The notes under the pieces: generated by a model | The model's input: the letters and a program-made list of their open reading frames with translations, nothing else | Database searches by the model: none | What the model was told of the DNA's origin: nothing | Program-made: the position numbers and the translations under genes | From: Zopfochytrium polystomum | Taxonomy: Eukaryota; Chytridiomycota; Chytridiomycetes; Chytridiales; Chytridiaceae | Length of the DNA stretch: 64,000 bases | Assembly: GCA_025765615.1 (NCBI GenBank) | Contig: JAIVFJ010000027.1 | Coordinates: 1 to 64,000, forward strand | Direction: 5' to 3' | Shown here: positions 10,952 to 21,057 of the stretch, one piece after another | Layout of the letters: every line of letters starts with the position of its first letter | Numbering within the stretch: position 1 is the stretch's first letter

Positions 10952-11475
10952 GTCTCCGCTCTATTTCTCCTTTTTCCCTCCAGGCCCGGTTGCAACGGGT
11001 CTCAAACGCATTTCCGAATTGGGAAAATCAGAGAGAAAAAGAAAGATGGATGACATCACGCCATCGAGAGGAAATCTCTCGTATGAAAATAACAAAAATT
11101 ATGCATAAAACTGACATGACAAGTTTCAAGTCCACCCGCACCATTTTTAGCACGCACGCGCTTGTCTCTCGTGCAACGGAGGGTGTCTGGTTGGGGGAAC
11201 AAAAAGAGCTCCATGCGCTTCGTGCGTGTGTGACCGTGTGTGCTTTTTTGCTTTCCTTTTGTGTTTTCTTTCCACCCGCCAGGTCCAATCACAAATTGGA
11301 CATACGCACGACTTGCTGTTACAGTAAGGAGCTAAAGGCACCTCCAACATGCACTCAGTTCAACGTTGGGAAAACAGCATAACAACAGCAGGGTTTCAAA
11401 CCCCGCACTCTCACCAGTGGACGCTGTCACTTCACAGTTGCACACGCTCCTGTACTCTCAACTCAGTTACTTGTT

Positions 11476-11540
11476 TTTGCGAATAAAATCCCTAGGCTTT
11501 ATCACTGAGACCTCAGTAGTCTCACAATTTTATTCGCAAA
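11476..11540. repeat. Nested inverted repeat / potential hairpin
   Basis: TTTGCGAATAAAAT at 11476-11489 is perfectly inverted at 11527-11540 (ATTTTATTCGCAAA). Inside the 37-base loop, TGAGAC and GTCTCA form a second, inner inverted pair. The structure lies in gene-free DNA between the phosphodiesterase and API5 genes. It could be a small transposon relic or a structured transcript end; no function is supported. Confidence 0.7.
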
Positions 11541-12029
11541 GACAGCTGTCATAAAACTGCAAGGGTCAGGACCCCTATTATTCTTCCTGGTTCTTTAGTT
11601 TCCAAGGTGTTATCAAAGTGTATTTGCAGCCAACCTGCTTTCATTATTGGGCCTGCTTTTACTACTTTTGTCTCAACAGTTTCCGTTGCGCCAGGGTTTC
11701 TCAACATATTTACTTTTCGGTGACTAACAGGGACTGCCCAGCTGCCTAGGGATGGGTGCCTGACAGGCTGTACCCCACGCCCGCCTAATTTATTATTTAT
11801 TTTCGGCACTTGTACATACATGCATAGGGTTGGGGGAATTGGAGCATTTGTGGTGGATCCTCCAAGTCAGGGGGTTTACTTGTCAATTTCCTCTCTCTCT
11901 GTTTTTGGGCCAGTCCTCTTTTTCCTTTTTTTTCAATCTGATTTCTGTCCTTTGGCACCAAGACCGAGTCCCTTCAAATCCATCTGGCTCATAAGGTGAG
12001 AGTAGTGAGAGATGGTACACACCTGGATG

Positions 12030-12914
12030 TGTACATGGTCCCTTAGTGGGGCTCCTCTTAAGGGGCCGTGGGTGGGGAATGCAGCTGGCCCCACCAGCGA
12101 CTGTGTGACATTGCCAGCTCTGTGTTGGAGTGAGGATCCCCACTGCTTGCCTGCTGCAACAATGGTGGTGGTGGTGGCGTCGTCATCCCCAACCTTCCAG
12201 TCCCTGCGAGGGTGTCAGGGGCAGCACAGAGCACGGCCACTGACACCTGAGAGCTGGATCTACAAGTGCCTGCCTCAATCCTATTGCTGTGAGAGTGAGA
12301 TTTGTGAGTACAAGTGCGATGCGATAAAGCCTATTGGTTGAGTGATCGCACCAACGCAGCCCAGTGGGGTGCGTGTTTGATTGCAGGTGTTTCTGTGTAC
12401 GAGTTCCCTGCTGGCGACCTTCTGATCCCTACATAGTTGACTCCCTTCTCTCTCTCCCCCTCGTCACTGGTGACGATGAGGGCTTCTGCAGCACCCCTGC
12501 GATGAGGGGCACTAGGTTGCACCCTGTCCATGCCGTCGCTATTTACCACTCCTGTTGCATTTGAGATTAGGTTCCTGTGATAAAACCCCTGTTTCCTTCT
12601 TCTCTCTCTTTATTCTGCAGTTGTGTTGCGCCCTTGGGAGTGCCTTTCTGTTTTCCCTCTCACCAGCCTGCAGCCACGCAAGTAATCAGTGCTTCTGCAC
12701 CAATCCCTCAGAGGATTGTCCCTCTGAATGTTCACTCTTTGTGTTTGAGACCCCTGTTAGACAGATCAGTAAGGATACTCTGTGGATTAACCAAGTAGTA
12801 GTGTTGAAGCACCACCTAGACAACAGCCCAATAAAGTTAGTTTTAGCCTATTATTTGCTTTCCCTCACTCTAGGGCCTGGATCCCATGTCAAAGGAGTGA
12901 GTATAGTCTCGCAT
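12030..12914 (+). mobile_element. LTR-like dispersed repeat, copy 1
   Basis: Several blocks match the sequence at about 35226-35796 in the same order and strand. Shared pieces include the start around CCTTAGTG, the TCTGTGTTGGAG block, CTTCTGATCCCTACATAGT, GAGGATTGTCC, GACCCCTGTTAGACAGAT, and the stretch CCCAATAAAGTTAGTTTT with CTATTATTTGCTTT. The conserved AATAAA near the 3' part and TGT...CA-like limits suggest a solo LTR or another retroelement end. Limits are approximate. No coding sequence is associated. This copy is longer, with CT-rich and GTG-rich inserts. Confidence 0.55.
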
Positions 12915-13782
12915 TTCGCGATCACACTTCCCAGCCATTGAGAAGATCGCCCTATTTAATGGTTCCCAGCAATAGCAAATTGACAGGGCATGGTGCATCA
13001 AATGATGAAAATTTTCACTCAGTGGCCTATATTGCTTGAAACTTTCTCATGCTTAGCTTTAACCGGAACATTTCAGGGCAGAACAACGCAATGCAGAACT
13101 CCGGAGTTCGAATAAGCAAACCCCCGAGCACCCATCGGGCTGGACCTGTCATTTTTCGTCAAAAAAGGACAATTGACAATGATTCCGTGCCAGTTTTCGA
13201 GCAGTCCCTCACGTTTCATCCCTCTGAACCGGGCGCTCAATATTGTTAACTTCGAGGTTTTTGAGGCAAAACCAAGCTTGATAATGAAAAGAATTTTGAA
13301 TATCGATCCAAGTACACAGAGGGATAAGTGACAATCGTGTTGTGTCACACCGCTAGTCCGAAATTCCCATCCAAAATCATCGGGCTTGCATTCATTAATT
13401 ACAGTGCGGTACATCAGAACATGCAAATTCAGTCGACAAAATTAAACTGCTGGCCATTGTAAAGCACACCTCCTTTTTTCCGAGGAACCAAATTTGCTTG
13501 TTGTTGGTGTCCAGAACTGTGGTTCATCCATGTTTTCGGACCTGATTTAGGAGTTGGGTTGACCAAACTTGACTCTCCACCTGGAAGCCGGCGGGGTACG
13601 TCGGAGAAACAGCTCTTCAAGTTCTGGAAAGCAAGCGTAATCGACCCGGCAGTGGCTTCATACACCGATTCCCGACTTGCCGGGGCGACTGCTCTTTGCG
13701 CACGGACCCAGTTCGGGTGTCCGCATTTGTCCGCCGAACTCGACCGAAAGACGGCCTGCTGTACTTGTCACGAACAGTCGAA
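12915..13782. other. Gene-free upstream region of API5
   Basis: About 870 bp from the LTR-like repeat to the API5 start. Short frames on both strands lack recognisable domains. The last roughly 200 bp should contain the API5 promoter and leader. No repeat, tRNA or structured RNA is evident. Confidence 0.45.
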
Positions 13783-16700
13783 ATGCACCACCACCACCAC
13801 CACCACCAGCACCACCAGCACCACCACCACAGCAACAACAACATTAACAACAACAACACCAACAACAACAGCAGCAGCCGACAGCAACCGGCGCCCCCCC
13901 CGCGGTCGTCGGTGGCGGCCGTTGCTCTCGCCTCGTTTCATAATGATGTGGCGCATCTACTGGACCTGGAGAGAAGCCACGGCAACGGCAGCAACGGCGG
14001 CAGCTCGAGCAAGAGCCGAGCCGCCGCGGAGGTAAACGCACCGATCACTTGCGACCTTGCGGACCCCCCCAGTCCAGTGGTGCTCCCCAAACCTGCCTGC
14101 TCTTCAGATCCTCCGTCACATGAGAGAATATGGCGATCGAGCGGGCTTGACGATCTCCCCTCTTCACTCTCTGATGCCTTCCTTTTCTTTATAAATCTTT
14201 TCTACGCGTTGCCTAGCACTTCGCGCCGCGCTTTACCGCCATTCTGGATCTAACCGAATCGCAAGCCTACGATGGCAAGCTGAAGCTGCTCATGGCGGGT
14301 ACTTTGCCTCGGTTTTTCCGCTTTTTCCCGGCGTTGCAGGATCGCGCGATGGACAAGCATTTGGTACGTTATTCGGCCTCTGATGCCCATCCTCAAGTAC
14401 CTATCTTGAAATCTCCCAGGATCTTTGCGAAGACGATGACGCAGCCATCAGGATCGAAGCTATCAGGAACTTGCCGCAGTTTTGCAACGAAACGGAGGCC
14501 GTTTTCGCATCGAAAGTTGCCGACGTGCTGTGCCAATTGCTGCAATCAGGTACAGGCGTCTTAGCAGACTGTCCCACATTTTAACGCGTTCTACCAAAGA
14601 CACTTCAGCCGAAGCAGAAGTTGTGAAGAATGCGCTTTTCGAGTGTTGGATTAAACGGCCGTCAGGTCTGCCATCGACCGTCTTCGAAAATGAGTTGCTT
14701 TTGAACTAAACTAATTGACGCTTACAACCACAGCCACGATACAAGCAGTATTTCATCAACTTAATAACGGGTTGGCAGAGGTTGGAGCGCATGTACTGTC
14801 GTTCCTGACAATGGATTTTTCGAGCCGACTGCCGCTGACCCAGACGTCCCCGACCGCCCTGCCGACGCCAACATCCACTTACGAGCCGTCGTTGTTGCAA
14901 TCCGCAGGCGCGGAAACAGCGTACTACTTTGCCTCGCATCTTACCCGCTGGATTCATCTGGGTGGCCCGAGAAAGATGGCAGTGCAAAAAGACCCTTTCG
15001 ATACATTATTTCAAATATTGCATTGGATGATGGCATCTGGTGCACAAGATTCCAGTGAGCCAGCAAAACTAAGAAAACGATGTGACGCAGCTATCGTTGC
15101 AACTGTGGCTGGTATCGACGCATTGGAGGATTTCCATGTGAGCTGTGCTGATTCACTATTTTGCTTTTCTGAATGGTCTGGAAGCCTCAATCTCCGCACA
15201 GTGTCGACGCATTGAAAGTTGCAATTCGAAGTTGCACAATTCTTTCGCAACCTGTTGGACCGAGCACTCTCTACCCACTTACAGAGTTCATCTTTCGGAA
15301 AGCCATCAAATCGCCCAGTTTGTTTGAGGCTTTTCCCACTGACGGCAAGCGCCTGACTGTTTTAAAAATAACCGTCGACACATGCGCTATTGGAAAGGAG
15401 AGGCTCGCCACGGTTCCACTTCCTTCAGGACTTGCGGAGATGGCCCTCGGCACGCTGGCCGAATTTATAATGGTTTGCTCCACACTCACGCCTTGCACCG
15501 ATTGTGCCATCATTGATTGTGTGAACTACCCCCTAGGTTTATTTGCCAGCGTCTGACGATCCCAGCGTACACGATCGGCTCTCGCTCGCCAGAATAGAAT
15601 GCATCCTTCTGCTGTTTTATCACGTCCTTTCTGAGGTATCTTTGCTTTGCCGTGTGTCTTTTACAAACCGACACGAATACTTTGCTACAGTGCTCGGCCC
15701 CTCCGGAGACGAGCCTCGCTCCGTGCCAAAGCAGACTTCGGAGCCTTCTTGCTATTCTTCAGAGCCAGCACCCAGCGCTCACCGCACGACAGGTTTTGTC
15801 TTCGATTCCACCCGAATTCCGGATTGTTCAGAACATTAGGACTCTTGCCAATCATCTCCTTCATTTCTGGCCCGCACGAACTTCGTCTTCACACCGGAGC
15901 CAAACCATGGTTCCTCGCCTGGCTATCATATTACCATCGTGGCACAAAGCTCCGGAGGTTCCAGGAGCGAATGTGGAAGTACCCACTAATAGGAAGCGGT
16001 TGAGGGATGGATCGGAGGACGCCGGGGACGGGACTGGTGATCCCTCGGGAGCATCCATGCCGTCGCGTGCACCCCGCTTTAAGCGAATGCAGGTTATGGC
16101 AGTGGCGACAGTCGTTCCTTCCTTTTCAAGCGAAGCGGCCGGGCAGCCTTCTCCCGAAACTTCCAAAAGTGATCGCCATAATCACTCATCAGAGATTAAG
16201 CAAGCGGTCGGGATCGATGATTCCACAAAGGGGGCATCTGCCGCGACGCAGTTGACAGCCGCCCAGAATGCGACGGGTATGGCCGGAGCATCACCGCCTC
16301 GAGCGCGAACCAGGGGGAATGCCGCGCTCCTTATGCTTCAGAGGCAGGGACTCATCAAGATTGCACCAGTCGCTGAACCTGTCGCCGTCGATAGCGGTAT
16401 ATTGGGAGCGGCTGGAAGAGCAGCGGCAATTATCAAGAACGAGGAAGAAATTGGAGGAAGATCCAGCTCGATTGAAGGAAATGCAGTCGGCTCTCCTGAT
16501 AGTCTGCCGCAATCGACGAATTGGGGCGGTCAGACTCCCGGTTCCACACCTGACAAGTTGCAACAACCGCGACACTCGCTCAAGCAAGCTGACACAACCC
16601 CCTCACCCGCGGCAAGAACTGGTGCTCGCATCAAGCAACATTCACCAACCGCAGGAGGCCAGATCAATACCGCTGAAGGATCGGCAGAAACTCGAGTTTC

Positions 16701-17808
16701 TGCCCAGGCAACTCTTGATATTGCGGCGGAACCAAAGGTCGCAGAACGCATTTCAGCCGTCAGGCCATTGACTGGAAGCTCGAACTCGTTTGAAAATACA
16801 AGCGATCGGCTGAGGCTGGTGGCTTCAGCCAAATCGAAACCGAAGCCACTATCGGAAACAACGCCAGTCGCAGTGACAAGAGTACCGACACCACGAACAA
16901 CGACTAGCATCACGTCGCGACATGGGATAGAGCACTTTGCACCTGCGACCGTTCGACCTGGGGTACAGGACGTGACGAGAGGGGCACAGCCTGGACGGGG
17001 ATCGTTTGTGCCTGTGCCTGTATCGGTGCGAGTGGGTCCTCAGACCACTGCACTTGGTGAAGTGCCTGTGCGCTCTGCTCCAGCAGCTGTTGCGCCGGGC
17101 GCTGCGGGAGCTAGGGCTGACGGGATGCAGGGTGTGTCCGGCACGGCAGCAAACGTATCTCTACCAGCACCGCCGAAAGCGAAGCTGCCGATCACCTCCC
17201 GCATTGCCTTCCGCAATCCATCGGCGGCGGCGGCGGCAGCAGCAGCGGAGGAATCGCCAACAGTGGCCGTCGTGGGAGTCTCGAAGACATTTTTGAGGGC
17301 CATCGGCGGTGTCGGCGGAGTTGGTGGAGCCGTGGCGACCATTGGAGCTCTCGATCGCGATCGGGCAGTTCATCCCATTCCGCCTCCGCCTCCTCCTACC
17401 CCTTCTCTCCGTGCACCCCCGATCTCACCAGTCGGACGATCTGGGTCTTTGGCAAGCAGACTTGGGTTCATCAGCGCTCCCGGTGGACCTGGAGGCAGCG
17501 CGATGCGCGCAGCAGGCGCCAGCGGTGGCGGTGGCGTCGTTCGTGGTGGAGGTGTTCGGTTGGCGGGTATGGCGGGCGGTTTGCTCGCGAATGGTGGTGC
17601 CACCGGTGCCGGAGGCAGCGACGGTGGCAGCAGCGTCGATCTAGGTGTCCGCGGGCGTCTGGGGAGCGCCGGCGGCGGCGGCGGCGTGACGAAGCAGACG
17701 CACGGCGGGCACCAGACTGTCGGAGCAGGTTTGGGAGCGAGGCTGGGCCGCAAGAACGGCAGTGGCTCTGGTGTCGCGATATTTGATCGGCTGGGGCGGC
17801 TGGGATGA
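13783..17808 (+). CDS. API5: API5 / AAC-11 family HEAT-repeat protein with long tail
   Basis: Homologue of apoptosis inhibitor 5, a nuclear helical-repeat scaffold in animals and plants. Probable exons: 13783-14031, 14108-about 14143, 14217-14363, 14420-14549, 14609-14665, 14734-15137, 15185-about 15471, 15537-15635 and 15691-17808. Diagnostic pieces are the FRFFPALQDRAMDKHL helix joined by splicing to DLCEDDDAAIRIEAIRNLPQ (animal form: LDLCEDEDVSIRRQAIKELP), EVVKNALFE, and RIECILLLFYHVLSE. The first exon encodes a His/Gln then Asn tract absent from the family core. After the repeat region (KRLRDGSED, NLS-like) comes a disordered tail of over 550 residues rich in Ser, Thr, Pro, Ala and Gly, with poly-Ala and poly-Pro, ending FDRLGRLG. 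No GT donor follows the second exon, so that junction is unresolved. Confidence 0.85.
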
Positions 17809-18156
17809 GGGAGGGAGGGAGGATAATGGTACATATGCGGGGGAGAGGGGGGCCACCCCTTACTTGACTGCTCATAAGTGGTGGCGCGTTCCTCTTGCCT
17901 CTCTCGCTCGCTTTCTTTTCTTGCTTTTCTTTCAGTTATGCAGTGAAAAAATAATAACGTCGATAAAGAAGGGACAGGATCAACAAGCTGCTTGGCCGCA
18001 ACCGAGCGAGCGAGAGAAAAGGAAGAAAGCGCACCGCGAACGGTTCAAACTTTGCGAAGTTTCGCACCCTGGCTGCGCGCAAGCCACCCAGCGCCCTCCC
18101 ACCACTCCACCCTTGCTCGAAGTTTTTTCCAATGCTGCGATAACTTTCTCTCTCTG

Positions 18157-18218
<62 letters not shown>

Positions 18219-18375
18219 TCTCCCTCTCTCTCTCTGCCTGTCTCTCTCCCTCTGTCTCTGTCCTTCCAATTTCCGCTGCCTCTCAGCAAAAGAAAAAAAA
18301 GAAAAAAAAGAAAAAAAAGAAAAGAAAAAAAAAAAGGAAGGCTTCACACGTACAACCTCACACACCCACACCACA
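17809..18375 (+). repeat. CT-rich and A-rich microsatellite leader
   Basis: The gap between API5 and the acyltransferase gene contains a (CT)n tract at about 18147-18262 and an AAAG/AAAAAAG tract at about 18291-18340. The start codon of the next gene follows 35 bp later at 18376. The pyrimidine run lies about 115-230 bp before the ATG, in the position of a pyrimidine-rich fungal promoter or leader. No gene is seen. Confidence 0.8.
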
Positions 18376-20443
18376 ATGCAACAACTGATCTTGCAACCGT
18401 GGACCTATTGGGTACCCGCCATCCCGTAGCCGCGCGCCCACTAATCGGCGATTCCTACCCCCTCCCGCCCGCGCCTCCTCCGATGCCCCCCACTCTCCAT
18501 GTAGCTGCTGCCGACCGTGCTCATCAACGTCCACTACCGACTGCTCACGCGCACCGCCCTCCCAAACGGGCTGATCGCGCTGCCGCTCGCAGCCGTCGTG
18601 CTCTTCATGGGCTTGTACGTCAGGTCCACGCTCTCCGGCTTCCCGCAGATGCTCGCCGTCGCCGCCGTGCTCATGATGCTGATGCGCTTCCTCGAGGCCG
18701 GCGCGGCGTTCGGCCGCCTCGACACCGTCCGCTGGTCTCCCACCGAATACAGTTGAGTCGCAGCCGTTTTGAGGGCTGGGGTGCGAGGGAAATGGTTCAC
18801 TTAGTCCTTTCGTCAGCCATTGCATTGTGCCCTCCTTGGCCCGGCCCTTCGCGCTAACGGAACTTACCCCGCCCCCAAATCTGAACAAAAAGTCGACTTC
18901 TTCTTCACCGGCGACACGAGCGAGAACCGCCGGCTCCTCCGCCGACTCAACGACTTGAAAGCCGGGGCCGACGCACCCGTTGGGGGCACCGCGGGGTCCA
19001 CCACCACCTCCACCTCGTCACCCTCGACAGAGGTCACGCCGACGGCCCTTCCATCGGGGCAGGCCGAGGTCCCCGCCGCGAAGCGCGATCTTGCCTTCCG
19101 CCTGATGAACGCCGTGCACGTGTCCTTGTCCTACTTTGGGCTGCTGTTTGCCACGGCGTACGTCCAAAAGTATCGCCCGTTCTCGACGCCGGGTGGCCCG
19201 TCGTTCGTGCTTGATCTCACAAACCTGCCCCTGGTGCTGGACGTTGTCGTGCTCGGCGTTTATCTCGTCACGTTGATGGACTTGCATCATCGTTTGATAT
19301 TCTTGACGTGCGTTACTGTCCCCTGAAGAGGCATTCATCGTTCGTGGCTACTTTCGCCCACTGTCGAATTTGCTCGTCACAACGCTAACCAACAAACAAA
19401 CCCGAAAACACCGAACAAACCAAACAAACAAACAAACAAACAAAAAAAAAATTTTTTTACAAAATAGACTCTCGGAGCTACTGCAGTGCGACTTTGTTCC
19501 GTTGATGGACCTTCCCTTTTTTTCGTCGTCGCTCCGTGCGTTCTGGTCGAGAAACTGGAACTCGATTGTAAAGGTTCAAAGGAATCGACTCGCTGTTTGC
19601 TCGATCGATTGCCCTCGACTAACGCACACACACACACACACACACTCACACACACTCACTCACTCACTCACTCACTCACAACACACACAATACACACAGA
19701 AAGCCCTCCAACGCGTCATTTACCTCCCCGTCGTCAACGTCCTGGCCGCCATCGACCGCCCGTCGCAGCCCGCAGCCGCCGCCGCCGCCTCCGACGACAA
19801 GCGCGCGTCCCAGTCCCCTCCTACCACGAGCTTGACCCGCGGCGGCGGGGGCCGTAAAGCCGACAAGCGCAAGCCGGCGACGGCTCGCGCGGCGGCGTTG
19901 CCGCCGCCACCGGCATCCGCGACGCCCTCTGCCGCCACCAGCCTCAGCCCGAGCCGCCGGCGGCTGCACGTGACGCTCGGCGTCCTCGCGACGTTTTTCG
20001 CGTCGGGCGTGCTGCACGAGCTGATGCTGGTCGTGATGGACCGGCCGCAGCCGACGCGGCTGGAGGCTCTCGGGTTCTTTGTGTTGCAGGGGGTGTGGTG
20101 CGTGTGCGAGGGCGCCGTCGCGAGGGCGTGGGCGTCGTCGTGGACGGCGGCGTCGGGGGCGAGGCCGCCGCCGCGAGGGGTTGTGGTGGCGTGCGTGGAG
20201 TTGGTGGCCGGGTGGGCGTCGATGGCCTTCGCGCTGCTGCTGTTTTCGCCGCTGTTTGTGCGTCCGTTCGTCGAAGCTGGTAAATATGGCGTCGGTCGCT
20301 CCTGCGATTTGTATTCGTTATGATGATGATGATGTCGGCTGACCTGACTGCAAACAACACAAACTGCCGCAGGCCTGCTCGAAAAGTACGTGGTGCCCAG
20401 CCCGCCGGGGCTGCTCGAGAAACTGAAGGACATGCTTCCGTAA
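18376..20443 (+). CDS. Wax-synthase-like MBOAT membrane acyltransferase
   Basis: Multi-pass membrane enzyme predicted to esterify a hydroxyl acceptor with an acyl-CoA, as in the wax synthase branch of membrane-bound O-acyltransferases. Exons: 18376-18411, 18505-18751, about 18893-19310, 19468-19573, 19700-20279 and 20373-20443. Evidence: hydrophobic helices (LIALPLAAVVLFMGLYV, MLAVAAVLMMLM), the hallmark LPFFSSSLRAFWSRNWNSIV encoded in exon 4 (family form: Phe...SLR-FW-RRWN), and the catalytic His context ASGVLHELMLVV in exon 5. C-terminal helices end in LLEKLKDMLP. A long Ala/Thr/Pro-rich loop (about 19760-19960) separates the FW motif from the His. Splice sites around 18752-18892 are the least certain. 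The natural acceptor (fatty alcohol, sterol or secondary metabolite) cannot be inferred. Confidence 0.75.
19625..19698 (+). repeat. Intronic (CA)n and (CACT)n microsatellite
   Basis: ACAC runs interspersed with four to five CACT/ACTC units and more ACAC fill the intron directly before the acceptor at 19699 in the acyltransferase gene. Repeat-length change would alter intron length but not coding. Confidence 0.9.
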
Positions 20444-20453
20444 TTGCTCCTTG

Positions 20454-20535
<82 letters not shown>

Positions 20536-21057
20536 TCCTCTCTCTCTCTCCTCCTCTCCTCTCCTCTCTCTCTCTCTCCCTCCCTCTTTTTTTTCTGTTA
20601 GGGACAATCAAGGCCCTTTTGTTCGTTCTCCTTCTCATTCTGCTTCTTTGTTGCAGCTTGTTTGCTTGCTCGCTGCTCGTTGTTGTTGTTGTTGTTGTTA
20701 TTGTCGTTGTTGTTGGAAGAAAATATTACGAGAAAGGATTTTTAAAAGGCAAAGAACAGCTACATGTACGCAGCAAGCAATTGCAATTCGGTGGGTCGTT
20801 TTGACTCCGCACCGGAAAGGAGCTCGTCGTGTGGTGTTTCTTTTTTCACACCAAGCGAGGCCAAGGAAAAAGGGATAAGAAGCAGAGCAAAGAGAGAGAA
20901 AACAAAAAAAAAAAAAAAAAAAAAAAAAACCAATGCGAGAGCCAGAAAGAGATACAGAGACAGAGACAGAGACAGAGACAGATGGTTGGGACGAGCCCCA
21001 AGACCAGTTATTTTAGTTTTACCGAGGCGCTCAATTCCTCCCGCGCTAGTCAAACGC
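20444..21057 (+). repeat. (CT)n microsatellites and A-rich tract in an intergenic gap
   Basis: Two long TC tracts (about 20456-20583, broken by single extra C bases) start immediately after the acyltransferase stop. Further on are TTG repeats (20680-20715), a poly-A run (20903-20929) and a GACAGA repeat (20955-20982). No gene is supported; the convergent hypothetical gene ends at 21058. Confidence 0.85.

Noticed and set aside
11340..11440. tRNA-like GGTTTGAAACC box on the minus strand
   Set aside because: A weak A box and no foldable cloverleaf; not enough for a tRNA or SINE call.
13783..13880. His-rich tract as a stand-alone metal-binding peptide
   Set aside because: It is in frame with the API5 first exon, and CAC/AAC triplet repeats explain it.
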